Source: Bettongia penicillata ogilbyi
Taxonomy: Eukaryota > Chordata > Mammalia > Diprotodontia > Potoroidae
Direction: 5' to 3'
Assembly: GCA_023548195.1 (NCBI GenBank)
Contig: JAJHZJ010000311.1
Span: 10,245,099-10,309,098 of the forward strand
Length of the DNA: 64,000 bases
Shown: in pieces, positions 10,581-21,289 of the stretch
How positions within the stretch are numbered: the stretch's first letter is position 1
How the letters are laid out: the number at the start of each line of letters is the position of its first letter
Position numbers and translations under genes: made by a program
Notes under the pieces: model-generated
The model's database searches: none
Seen by the model: the letters and a program-made list of their open reading frames with translations, nothing else
What the model was told of the DNA's origin: nothing

Positions 10581-10819
10581 TGGTTGCTAGTTGGCATAGT
10601 GGATAGAGTGTTGGGCCTATATTCAGGTTGTATCATCTTCTTGAATTCAAATCTGTCCTCAGACACTTACTAGCTCTTTGATCCTGGGCATCACTTAACT
10701 TTGGTTGCCTCAGTTTCCTCAAGTGTAAAATGGACTGGAGAAGGAAATGGCAAACTACTCTAGCATTCTTACCAAAAAAGCGGGGGGGGCAAGCAAAGGT
10801 AGTACATAACTGAAGAACA
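10581..10819 (+). mobile_element. tRNA-like/CORE marsupial SINE copy
   Basis: The SINE head is gcatagtggatagagtg. The RNA polymerase III B-box-like gaattcaaat follows, then ctcagacacttactagctc, gcctcagtttcctcaa and the tail module ggagaaggaaatggcaaac. The short repeat acagagga at 10573-10580 and 10820-10827 is a plausible TSD. A G8 run sits in the tail (about 10781-10788). Confidence 0.85.
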
Positions 10820-11224
10820 ACAGAGGAGATTAGTGAGAGAGACAGCATATATTATAAAAGAATATACTATGCTATTAACTTTTGCATGTCAAATTAATAG
10901 GGCATCATTGAAAGGAGGGGTTAATAACCTGGATTATATGAGTTCTGTCTATATTTTGATACTCAATTTCAATATAATTGATTTCTTTTGTAATTGTATG
11001 TTTGTTATTCAATGCATTTTAAATACTATTCTGAAAAGATGTCCATGGGCTTTATTAAATTGCCCTCAAAGTCCTAGGATACAAATAATTAAGAACCCAG
11101 AGAAGAACAATTTAGAAAAATCTGTGGTATTTAAGATGTAGCATGATCATATATGTGAAATAGTCAGTAAAATGCAAGCATTATGCAAATGTCTGCTGTC
11201 TTCATCATCACAACATATTTTTCT

Positions 11225-11445
11225 TAATTTAACTTTGGCATGTATAATCTAGTTGAAAGAGTCCTGAACTCAAAGTCAGAAACCTTTTCTTCTAGTTTCC
11301 ATCTAGAACTAACTTGTATAATCTTGGTGAAATGAAGTCTCCTTTCTATTTCCCAATTTCTGAAATAAGAAGATTAAATGACATAATTTGGAGGGATCTC
11401 TTTCTATTTTTAATGTCCTGTGATCCTATATAGTTTAATATAAGA
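11225..11445 (+). repeat. MIR-like SINE fragment
   Basis: Plus-strand MIR order: gaaagagtcctgaactcaaa, a cttgtataatcttgg block, ttcccaatttctgaaataag, then a gatcctat-like end. A second weaker fragment of the same type lies at about 11535-11635 (gagtcaggagaactgaattc). Confidence 0.55.
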
Positions 11446-11814
11446 AGACTTCAAGGGGGAAAAAATAAATTCTACTTCTCTTATATAAGTGATTCAAATT
11501 TAAATTTGACAACAATCTAAAAGGGAAAAAAATCATAAATAAGAGTCAGGAGAACTGAATTCAATTCCTGTCGTTTATTTATTCTGTCTCTATTTCCTCA
11601 ATTATTAAATAAAATTTCTCTTAAATAAATATTCATTCAATGACCTAGTGTCATGAAGGCTTTGGACCAATTCTGAGTTGAAGTTTTTAACAAATGGCAA
11701 GGCTGAAAGAGTGGCATTTTTTTCTTTGATTTTGTATTTTTTAAAGCTGTGTTAGAATGAAGATAATAATCTTGGAAGGCATGGGACCACCATTTTAGTT
11801 AGAAAGAAGCAAAT

Positions 11815-12176
11815 GAATGACTACCTATTCTGTTATTCATTTGTTTCTTCTTCCTTTACCAAAAGGAAATATCTTTATAACCAAAAGGCTAGAACAAAAT
11901 AAGGGCACAGTGAAGCTCAAGACAAATGAAATAATTTTAAGAGATTATCTAGCTTCTCTCAATGAATTTAAGTCATCTGGCCTAAAGGAACTGATGCTGA
12001 ACTACTGTCACCATCACTTGAAAAAATCATGGAAGATGAGAGGGCAAGGCAGCTTTCTGCATAACTCCATAAGCGTTATCACTTTGCATCTAAAAGGCAG
12101 ATACATTGCAGGCAATGCAATACACAAGATGAAGAAACTTCAAGACAGTAGACATTCTCACAAAACAAAAGGCATA
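11815..12176 (+). repeat. CR1/L3-type LINE remnant, target of the Tigger insertion
   Basis: The words attatctagcttctctcaat, gaatttaagtcatctggcct and aaaaaatcatggaagatgag follow the order of the CR1/L3 ORF2 region upstream of the reverse transcriptase core. An open frame crosses it but breaks the expected order and ends at the Tigger edge, so it is a remnant. Confidence 0.6.
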
Positions 12177-12551
12177 GAAGTACAACCTTGGTTTACGAGT
12201 AACCTGGTTTATACATGCTTCTCTGGATGAGGAAAATTTTGCCGAAAAATTTATCTTGTAGCACAAACAAAAATTTACAGTATAAATATCACGTTTGGAT
12301 TTGAATGACTTGTGAAGGGATGATGTCAACTAGGGCACTTTTTTTTTTTTACTTTCATATGTCAAAGAAAGGAACCTCAGGTCAGTATACTACCTAATCA
12401 GCCTCATTCAGCATTGACTCTTTGTGAAGGCAGCATCATTGGCTCTTAACAGTACCATGACAAGTATGTCCAGATGTTTTTGCACATGTATGGAAGTATT
12501 TTGCATAAAAGTGCATGGTAGTGACTGTGATCCACAACAATATTTGTAACA

Positions 12552-13125
12552 ATGGCCCCAATGAAGAAGGAGATTGAAAAGGAAGGTGCAAAGAAGAGGA
12601 CATGTTGGAAATGAAAAAAGAAATCATTGAGAAGCATGAACGTGGTGTGTGTGTGTGTGTGTGTGACCAACTTTTTATGGTTTTATCATCGATCTGCATC
12701 TACAATCTGCAACATTTTGAAGAGAAATGAAATAAAGGTGGTAAATGCAACAAGAGGGTTCATGAGAATATCAAAGCAATGGCCACGCATTCTAGAAGAT
12801 CCTGAAAAGCTGCTTCTCATGTGGATCCAGGAGGAGCAGTTAGCAGGAGATACCATAACCCAGAACAAAGAGTTGGTGGAGGAGCACAGTCAGGAACTGA
12901 CCATGAACAAATTGATGGATCAGCATGAGGAGCAATAGGCAGGAAGTATCCCTCACATCACATGAGATTAGGGACATTTATCAAATGTGGGGAAATATGC
13001 AAAATTTTGTTGGAAAACATCACCCAAATAATGCTGCAGCAATGAGAGCCACAAACATTTTTAATGATAATCCAATGTCACATTTCTGTGATATTCTGAA
13101 AAAAGTCAAAAACAAGTGTCATTAG
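12552..13125 (+). pseudogene. Tigger/pogo transposase remnant lacking the DDE catalytic core
   Basis: Broken coding region of a Tigger (pogo, Tc1/mariner superfamily) cut-and-paste transposase. From the ATG at 12552 a basic start is visible, then a frame change near 12602. Next comes the first helix-turn-helix (KKEIIEKHERG, FYHRSASTICNILKR), into which a GT microsatellite has grown. The second DNA-binding segment follows (RISKQWPRILEDPEKLLLMW, QEEQLAGDTI). At about 12860 the sequence jumps to the acidic C-terminus (LVEEHSQELTMNKLMDQHEE, stop at 12938). After a frame change comes the conserved end (NFVGKHHPNN, IFNDNPMSHF) to 13125. The DDE domain that would normally lie between is absent without trace. 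It may once have worked as a non-autonomous, transposase-dependent copy. A bounded deletion within an older full copy is the alternative. Confidence 0.85.
12645..12665 (+). repeat. (GT)n microsatellite inside the transposase helix-turn-helix
   Basis: About 10 GT units replace the codons between HERG and FYHRS of the first helix-turn-helix. The repeat shifts the local reading frame. Confidence 0.9.
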
Positions 13126-13884
13126 AAAGATACCTAGTCAGAAGCAAATGTAAAGAAAAAAAATCAGTGAGTCGTAACATGAAAGTGACTCTATAAAATG
13201 AAAAATAAGTAAAGGCAGTAGTGTTAGTCTTACTTTTAGTGAAAGTAGCATAAGGGAGAACACTCTGATGTTGAAATGCCCATGGTCTCCTAGAAAGAGA
13301 TTCTCCTTCCAAGCAATAATACTTCCTCCTCCTCCTCCCTCCCATCTTCCTCATACCAGCCACAACTCTTCTCAAAGGTAAAGTGCACATTAATTTATTT
13401 TAGATTTTTATTGTGTACTAATAATTGCTATTGTTTTTCAGGTGCATTAAGGACAAAAATACTTAAAATTATAAATAATTATTTTTATATTATTGTTTTT
13501 GGGGATATGGTACCAATCATCCGACTTCACATTATTTCCTATGGAAAAAATCACTTTGCAATATAAACAAATCACAAAATGAAAAGAATCTTGAAACAAA
13601 TTAAATTTGTAAAATTAGGTTCTACTGTATTTAGAACTCATAAACACAGATCTGGAAGAAATTTTAGCAAAAGAGAGCCAAAGGATGGTATCATTTTTAG
13701 AATAAATGTGTTCTATGCATGTCAATGTGATGGATTGGAGGATGGGGCATGCTGAGATCATTTGAAGAACAGATGTATCCATGAAAAAGCATTACAGAAT
13801 GAAAAGCAAAAAAAAAAAATATAGCATGGATACAAGAAAAATTGTCCAGAAGTACTGAAATCGATAGTCAAAGAACTGATGATA

Positions 13885-14135
13885 ATATCTATCCTTTATA
13901 TAACACTTTAATATTTGCAAATACCACTTTAAATATGTTTTCTCTTTGGAGTCTCATAATAATTCTTTCAGCTAGATATATTATTACCATTTTTTAAAAA
14001 CAGATGGCCAGGAGAAAGTAGTGACTTTTCTAGGGTTACAATAACTATTAAGTGTCAGACACAAGATTTGAATCTTGGTCTTCTTGACTCACAGTCCTGT
14101 GCTCTATCCACTGTACCACTTAGTTGTAATTTAGC
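13885..14135 (-). repeat. MIR/THER-type CORE-SINE, antisense
   Basis: Reversed SINE order: taacactttaatatttgcaa, tctcataataattctttcag, gaatcttggtcttcttgact, and the tRNA-like head reversed as tgctctatccactgtaccac. It is nearly full length. Confidence 0.7.
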
Positions 14136-14570
14136 TCCCTAGAATACATGGATTGCCGATGGAGGAAAAAAAAGAGTTTAAATCACCAAGGAAAATGGTG
14201 ATTAAACTTCAAATTTGCCACCACCCACATTAGACACTTTTGTGACCCTCGGTAAGTCACTACCCTCCAAATAATCCCGACCTATATGTCTAGTCCAGGA
14301 TGAATCACAGAAGAGATCAGAATATGATACTCCTCAGAGCAAGATCTATCAACACACATTCCAGAAATGCATGAAAAATTGATCCTATTCATCACAGAAA
14401 AATAGATAAACTTTCAACAAATAGGACAAATTTGATTCACTATCCAAAAGAAACCAGTCTATTCAACATAAAATATTTCAAATTGAAGAAATATAAGAAA
14501 ACTTAATATGAAAAAACTAGACAGTTAAGTCAATGACTTCATGGTTCTATGGCAAACTAAAGCTATATTG

Positions 14571-14710
14571 GAAGAAAGAAAGAAGAAGAGAAAGAAAGAG
14601 AGAGAGAAAGAGAAAAGAAAAGAGAGAAGGAAAGAAAGGAAAAAAGAAAGAAAAAGGAAGGAAGGAAGAAGGAAGGGAGGGAAAAAAGAAAGAAAGAAGA
14701 AAAAAGAGAG
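14571..14710 (+). repeat. Purine tract (GAAA/GAAG/GGAA)n
   Basis: Continuous A/G run of about 140 bases. The open frames across it on both strands are low-complexity Lys/Glu/Arg or Ser/Phe and are not genes. Confidence 0.95.
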
Positions 14711-15049
14711 TTTTCATATTTGTAAAGGGCCAAAGAGAGAACAAAGACATACCAAATTCAACATATCATCATCATCACCAAGAACAGCAACTTCAACAAT
14801 GAAAAGGCAAGACATTGTACTGACAAGAGATATAGAGGCACAAAAACAAAAATGAAGCAGTGGTATCCTTGAAGAATATAGTTCTACTGTGGGTGGATGG
14901 AAGAAGAGAGACTGAATTTTTAAATGTAAGATTTATCTGCATGGAAAAGACAGTTGAGCCAAACCCAGGAAAACTGATGAGATCACTGAGAAAGTATATA
15001 CACAAGCAAGAAAAGGCTTTATTGTGATCGCTACTTCACACTCTAGATT

Positions 15050-15660
15050 TCACTGAACAAGTGTTAAATATTACATTCTAGAATTTTTCCAGGAACTGAA
15101 ATCAGGTTTACTGGTTTATAATTTGCAGACAAAATTCTCTTCCCATTTTTGAAAATCAGGACATTTGTCTTCTACTCCTCTGGTACCTATCTCATTCATT
15201 GTGATTTTTTCTATTTCATCTTTGTTGATATCTTTAGTCTTTACTTCAACATCACTTACAAAGTGATCCCTCCTTCCCTATCCAAAGTGCCATTCCTTGT
15301 AGCAAAAATTGCAATTCAGCCAACCAAACTTTATCATTATTTTATTTCTTCTCTGATGTTACTCTCTAGTCTTCCTCTGCCCTTCTATTCTCCTCAATAT
15401 ACTGAATTCCCTCATAACAAAAAATCAAAATAAAAAAAATAACCTTTTTCTTTAGCTTTCTCAGTTTTACTTCTGATAGTGTTGCTATGGCCATGTCCAA
15501 CCGCTGCATTTCTTCTCAGTTACCCACCTTTGCTTTCTCCTGCTGTATTTTTAAATGTCGAAGTTGGTCAGTAACTTATTTGTGTAACCACATTTACCCC
15601 CATCCTTTTCTTTTGTTCTAAATTGCTGTTCTTTGGATCTTCAGGCATTTATTCTTACTT
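15050..15660 (-). repeat. CR1/L3-type LINE remnant, antisense
   Basis: Reversed words of the CR1/L3 ORF2 region: tagaatttttccaggaactg, ggtttactggtttataattt, tcttcccatttttgaaaatc. The stretch from about 15430 to 15660 is more diverged. The open frame on the plus strand is an antisense shadow. Confidence 0.55.
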
Positions 15661-15961
15661 TATTATATAGAAAAAGTCACTAAAACTTGTAAAAATGAAA
15701 AGTAAAATTCTGGAGGATAATAATTGTGGAAATGATCTTTGTGGAAATAAAGGGAATAGGACAAATTCTGTGGGTGAGAAAACAAAAATATTTTTCTGAT
15801 CCTCAAAACTGAGAATATGTTGGATTGTTCCAGCTATAGACTAGTGAACATGATTTCCATTCTTAATAAATTCCTATAATACAGTATTTTAGGGATAATT
15901 TGTAAACACTTGGAAAAAAGTAATCTGTGGAATAGCATGAGTCCATTAAGAATAGATCACT

Positions 15962-16085
15962 CAATTTTATAGATGAGGAAAAAGCTCACAGAGCTTAAAT
16001 AATATCCTCATTGTCATTCAAATACTAATTACAACCATGTTACTAGTCTGAACTGATTTTTATATTCTACATGCTACCTAACTAG
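15962..16085 (-). repeat. MIR-like fragment inside the CR1/L3 copy
   Basis: Reversed MIR order: ttttatagatgaggaaaaag, cacagagcttaaataatatc, then a gtctgaactgatttttat-like block. Confidence 0.45.
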
Positions 16086-16942
16086 GAATCATTAAATCTC
16101 AACAGCACCTTATTTTTATATAGGTTATCTCATACTCGATTAAAGTGACTCTAATTATGGAATTTTGGAGATCCATTTGTTTACACATTAATGACAAAAT
16201 TTTCTTGTATTTGGGGCTTTAAAGGAAATGGAATACTGTGGTCAAGTTCTTCCAGTGAAATTACATTGTCCCACTGAGATAACATGCATAGGTCCTTAAC
16301 TTTCCTTTAGCTAGATACTTGAAAACATCTAGAATCAGAAACAGAAATAGATTAAAACCAATGAAATATAAACCTCAATTGTTTCTAAACTTTGCATACC
16401 TCCAGACTCATAGCAAGGAAATTTCAAGATGGTTTGGAAGAGTCATCCATGAAAAATATTGGGGCAAAATGGAGATATATAGAAAATAGAGTAAAGCACA
16501 CTTGCGTTGACAGAGAACAGGTTGATTTACTTAAATGGAAGCTTGACGATTAATGAACCATTGTTAACCCAGTGTGAGGTCTGCTTATATTCAACACTTA
16601 TCAGTGAGATAAGTGAGATATTATTCTTATTAAAGAATGATACCAATTTGGCATTGGTAGATAATGTATTGATTGACAGAGCTGAGTTCCAAAAGGGTTT
16701 GCAGGTTGGAATGGCCAACTGAATGAAGTAACAATTTGCAGTTTAGTATGGATTCTTGTAAAGTTCTGTCCTTGGGATTAAAAAGGAATTTTCTGCATCA
16801 ATATGGGTTGGGCGTGGGAGTGGGGAAGGACATAGCTTGAAATGCAGACTTGGTAAGATACAGTAGTACAATATGGCTGCCAAAAAGAGCTTAGGATATT
16901 AGTTTGAATTATCAAAAATAAAGTGTAGAGATTAAGGGAAGG

Positions 16943-17545
16943 TTTTTTTTTTCCATAAATAGTATTTTATTTTTTTCAATTACATGTAAAGATAATTTTA
17001 AACATTCATCTTTTGAAATTTTGAGTTCCAAATTTTTCTCCTTCCATTTTTTCCTTTCCTCTCCCAAAGACAACAAGAAATCTGATATATTTTACATATA
17101 CAATCATGCTAAACTTATTTCCACATTAGTTATGTTGTAAAGGAAGAGTCAGAACAAAAGGGAACAAACAGGAGAAAGAAAAAATGAAAATAGTAAGCTT
17201 TGATCTTCATTTAGACTCCATAGTTCTTTCTCTGGATGTGGTTAGCATTTTCCATTATGAGTCTTTTGGAATTGTCTTGGATCATTGTATTGCTGAGAAG
17301 AGCTAAGTCTGTCATAGTTGATCAGCATGCAGTGTTGTTGCTGTGTACAATATTCTCTTGGTTCTGATCATTTCATTCAGCATCAGTTCATGTTATTCTT
17401 TCCAGGTTTTTTCTGAAATCTGCCTGTTCATCATTTCTTATAGAATAACAGCATTCTGTTACATTCGTATATCTGAACTTGTTCAGTCAATCCCCAATTG
17501 AAGGGTATCCCTTCAACTTCCAATTCTTTGCCACCACAAAAAGAG
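16943..17545 (-). mobile_element. L1 ORF2 C-terminus and 3' UTR, 5'-truncated, antisense
   Basis: A T-run at 16943 is the reversed poly(A). The body reads as the reverse of the marsupial L1 3' end, with ttctgatcatttcattcagc, catcagttcatgttattctt, and cccaattgaagggtatccc. The same ORF2 end occurs at 36.3-36.7 kb in sense orientation. The flanks ttaagggaagg (left) and ttaaaggaact (right) look like a decayed TSD, and they join two consecutive parts of the surrounding CR1/L3 copy. That supports a clean insertion. Confidence 0.75.
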
Positions 17546-17811
17546 TTAAAGGAACTTTTAATAGAACTGGGTGAGACCACATCTTGAATACTGTTTCCAC
17601 TTCTGCCCCCCACATTTGATAAGAAGTGTTGGTAAGCTGGTAAATGGTAAACTGGTAAAATCAGAATTTTATCCAAGAAGGAAATGAAAACATGTCATAT
17701 AAGAAACAGCTGAAGGAACTAGGCCTAGATAAATGAAGGTTTAGTGATGATATAATAGCTATTTTCAAATATTTGAAGAGTTTATATGGAAGAGCAATTA
17801 GACTTATAGAA

Positions 17812-17940
17812 TCATAGATTCTTATAGGTGAAAGATACTACAGAAATATAGCCCTTCTGCTCATTTAACACATGAATAAATATACCTGGAGATACTAAAT
17901 TCCTCACCCAAAGTAATTAGTTCCTAGTTAATGAATTATT
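17812..17940 (-). repeat. MIR-like antisense fragment inside the CR1/L3 copy
   Basis: agaatcatagattcttatag, then gcccttctgctcatttaaca and an acctggagatactaaattcc block. This is the pattern of an antisense mammal-wide SINE; a similar start occurs at 43083. Confidence 0.45.
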
Positions 17941-18289
17941 ATTGGTTCCTGACTTGGTCAAAAAACAAAGCATTATTATCAATCAAAGAAAGTCAAAGGA
18001 TGATAAATTATGGCTCAATATAAGTAAAACATTTCCAACAATTTGAGCTGTCAAAAAGTGAATAGGTTTCCTGAGGGGATAGTGAGTTGTCTGTCACTAG
18101 TTTTTAAGTCAAAGCTAAATAAACAATGGTTAAGGATGTTGGAGAAGATGTCCATGCTTTGAATAAAGATTGTTCTACATGACTGCTGAAGTCATCATGA
18201 CTACTGATTCAGATTCCAAAACTGGATTTTGAAAGTCCCTTCTAGTCCTAAACTCTAATGATTCTGTGATCTTTCACATTAATCTTACA

Positions 18290-19795
18290 TTCTCACCCTA
18301 AACCATTTCCCCTAAAACTAGATAACATTTCTCTTATTTATAAAGAATCTTTCCCATTCTGCAAGATCTTGATGATTAATTTCATGACTGAAAAGGTTGA
18401 TTCTCTTTCAAAGTAGGAATATTTTCCTCCTATAGATTAGGATCCAAACTTTTGTTGATATTTTTATCTGTTTTTCATTAATTTTTTTTTCTTTTTATCA
18501 ACAATTACTCAGAGATTATGATACACAATGGCATTGTCCTAGACAAAAGACAACTTCATGTGCTCTTCCACATGATCTAAACTTCCAAACTTCACTGGTA
18601 AAGAACATTCAAATTACAAGTGATCTTGAATACATGGGCTCTGGCTACATATTTAAAATGAGAGAGGATCAGTGGGGACAAAAAAGAGAGGTCTTAGACC
18701 AGCACTTAAGAGAGCCATGCTTTACTTCCAGGTGAGCCATTTTTTGATCCTGTGGTACTCAGCGCACTTCTGGGCTTCTCTTTCTGAGCATGCACAATGG
18801 AGATTATAGTACCAACTAATCATACAAGAAAAAATGTATAATATTATCACTTCAGACCCATGGTAAATCAATGTCTCTGCTGAGAGCAGGAAGAAAAATA
18901 GGAGATATGGAACAGATTTAAAATGATCCCAAGCATCATTACAGAGATGTGTTCCTCATGTAATCATTCACAAATGTGCAAAGGAAAGGGGAAAATAGGA
19001 AAGAAAAGAAGGCAAAAAAAGAAAGAAAGAATTTTACTTTAGAGCAGCTGAATGTCAAAGATTATAGACAGAACTGGAAACTTTACAAAGGCCCTGCAAT
19101 TACCAATTGACCTACCTGTATATTTTCAGAACTAAGCAATGTCTACTACTCTCAGGGAAAAAAAAAGTATAATAGTAGTTTTTAGCTATATACAAATGAT
19201 AAAAGCAAAGACATCAAAGTGGGTAGCCTTTCAACTCATACTCAATTAGAATAAAAGTTTGGTTACTGTTTTAAACATTTATGACTAACTAAGTGTGACA
19301 GCATCTCGGCTTTGCAAACGGGAAGATTTTTAGATTGACTTTTGATCTGACTGACAGTTTCTTATACACTTCAGTGTTAGTTTATAACACACAAGTCCAC
19401 ATCTGAATACACATGTGACTAATTAGGAACTGTTTATGGACTATCCGCATAAATTTAACACACAAGAGTGAAGTCATTTTTTTAAACCAGGGTCATGTTT
19501 TTAATGAAATAGAGTTAATTAACAAAGGTACTTTACTTTTATTTTATATGTCAAAAAGTAACGAAAGCTTTAAAATATATTTTTGTGTATATATAAGTGG
19601 TAGAGCATATTAGTTCATTAAAAATTATATGTATGTGTGTATATATGTGAACATGAACATGAAAAAATAACTAAAGAACTTTTTTTTTTTAATCTGGTTA
19701 AAATATGAGGTTGTAAAATAGACCTTGAATTCTTTTGTTTTATCAGACTTTCAAGAAATTACTATTATTTTTTTAAGTATCATAGGTTTGATTAA
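18290..19795. other. No gene; nothing firmly recognised
   Basis: AT-rich DNA with no coding frame of interest, no TSD-bounded insertion and no named repeat that I can support. Confidence 0.35.
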
Positions 19796-19799
19796 CCTG

Positions 19800-20035
19800 T
19801 GGAAAAGTGGGGGAAATGTTTGATATGGAGGCAAGAGTCAGGGAATATATATGACATTAACTTGCTGTGTGACTACAGGCAAATGACAACCTTCTTGAAA
19901 CCTGTTTCCTCTTCAATAAAATTGGGATGATAGCATCTGTAGCTTCTGCCTCACAAGGCTGCTATAAGGATCACATAAGATAGTACTTTGAAAGCAGTTT
20001 ATAAAACTTATTTTGATATGTATTTGTTATTACTA
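19800..20035 (+). repeat. MIR/THER-type CORE-SINE
   Basis: The order is aggcaagagtcagggaatat, acttgctgtgtgactacagg, acctgtttcctcttcaataa, gcctcacaaggctgctataa, then actttgaaagcagtttataa. This is a nearly complete plus-strand CORE-SINE. Confidence 0.7.
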
Positions 20036-20076
20036 TTAAGAAATAACAATATTGTATATACATTGGGATATATATG

Positions 20077-20152
20077 AAATTTGTGAATGAAATTCATGTG
20101 TGTGTGTGTGTGAGTGTGTGTGTGTGTGTGTGTAGGCTTCATTCACAAATTT
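20077..20152. repeat. Perfect 15-bp inverted repeat enclosing a GT microsatellite
   Basis: aaatttgtgaatgaa at 20077-20091 is the exact reverse complement of 20138-20152. The 46-base spacer is almost entirely GT repeat (about 20097-20133). The whole could fold as a hairpin with the repeat in the loop. It lies just 3' of a CORE-SINE. Confidence 0.9.
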
Positions 20153-20529
20153 GTCAGTGGTATAATATAACTGTAAGAAAAGAAGCTCTTAGAACTTAGG
20201 TTCCTATTTGAGCAGTGGTGAGTTCAGTACTATTAGTATCCATCATCCCACTATTACTCTCTGCACACTGTAAGAAGCACCTCAAAATTTTGGTGAATTC
20301 TTTTGGCAAAATAATTTCTCTAAGGATAATGGTAATGACTAGACCCTTTACCAAGCTAAAAAGTGCTTATTCTCTCTCAGTGTGGTTGGCAGAACACTTA
20401 TATATTGGTGTGAATTTGGTGATTTAACACATATATTTTGAATATATCCAAGGTACCATGGGAGATGTAGACATTGACCCCAAGAATTTTATGATTCAGT
20501 AGGGAAGGTAAAATGTAAATATGAATAAC

Positions 20530-20890
20530 TGTAGTATCAATAATAATAGCTTATGATCATATTCCATTTTATAATTTATATAGCACTTTGTATAATTAAC
20601 ATACTACATGTAATAGTAATAATGATTATAATAATATCTGCATTTATACAGCAGCTTAAGGTTTGCAAAGTACTTTATAAATATTATTTCAACTGATGCT
20701 CGTAAGAACCCTGGGAGGTAGATGCTATTATTATATACCCATTTTTACCAATGAGGAAACAGGCTTAGACAGGTTAAATAATTCAGTCAGAGGCTCATAA
20801 TTAATGTGTCTGTGGATGGATTTACACTCAGATCTTCATGACTTCATGTCTGATACCCAGGAACTTCACTTGATCACAAGCCTACACTGT
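20530..20890 (-). repeat. MIR/THER-type CORE-SINE, antisense, plus a second 3'-end piece
   Basis: 20620-20890 reads as a nearly full antisense CORE-SINE: gcatttatacagcagcttaa, ggtttgcaaagtactttata, ccctgggaggtagatgctat, accaatgaggaaacaggctt, then a reversed head. A second reversed 3' end (atttatatagcactttgtat) lies at about 20530-20610. Confidence 0.75.
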
Positions 20891-20894
20891 ATCT

Positions 20895-21015
20895 AGGGAA
20901 GGTATTTTTATCCTTAATAAAATGTAAGCTCTTGGAGGCAGAGACTTTTTTGCCTGTGTCTTTACATCTCTAATTCTTTGCATAGTGCCTAACACGCAGT
21001 AGGTACTTATTAAAC
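20895..21015 (+). repeat. L2-like 3'-end fragment
   Basis: aaaatgtaagctcttggagg, then cagagacttttttgcctgtg, catagtgcctaacacgcagt and aggtacttattaaac. This is the well-known L2/MIR-type LINE end. Confidence 0.6.
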
Positions 21016-21289
21016 TTTTCTACATTATGTGATAAGTTCACTAGGAGAGTTATAAAGCACATAAAAAGGAGTATAGAGGAGAGAGAAGTTACTTCTATCT
21101 GTAGGGTGGAAAATTTCATAGAGAAGGTGGGATTTTTGATGGGTCTTGAAGAATATATAAGCTTGTTACAGGGCTAGGAAGAAGATAATGAGTTTAATAA
21201 AGGTTAAGAGGAGGGGAAATAAAAGGTTATTTTCTTGGTGAGCAGGTATTTCCTTCCATCTGTTCAGATGAGGAGGAACAATTTAGGTC

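Larger units (their letters stand above)
12178..13627 (+). mobile_element. Internally deleted Tigger/pogo-type DNA transposon
   Basis: A 1.45-kb element with decayed terminal inverted repeats. The left end reads aagtacaaccttggtttacg at 12178. The right end, reversed, reads cagtagaacctaattttac from 13627. The right end is followed by TA (13628-13629), the pogo/Tigger target dinucleotide; on the left, TA lies one base away at 12175-12176. The middle holds only the N- and C-terminal parts of a Tigger transposase, so the catalytic core is missing. It inserted in an older CR1/L3 remnant. A full Tigger is about 2.4-2.8 kb, so roughly 1 kb is absent. Confidence 0.85.
15700..18280 (+). repeat. Long CR1/L3-type LINE remnant, multiply interrupted
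   Basis: Plus-strand CR1/L3 pieces in the right order. They start with a tatagactagtgaacatgat block at 15834 and an ORF2 block near 16500-16920 (attcaacacttatcagtgag, atggctgccaaaaagagctt). A gtgagaccacatcttgaata block lies at 17569 and gaaggaactaggcctagat at 17713. The 3' end follows at 18030-18270 (gagctgtcaaaaagtgaata, then gatttt...cccttctagtcctaaact). A MIR fragment, an antisense L1 3' end and a MIR-like piece have inserted into it. No coding capacity remains. Confidence 0.65.

Noticed and set aside
10369..10819. tRNA gene inside the SINE head
   Set aside because: The box-like sequences belong to a tRNA-derived SINE; no complete cloverleaf can be drawn.
14533..14855. Lys/Arg/Glu-rich frames of 89-104 codons
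   Set aside because: They are produced by the purine microsatellite.
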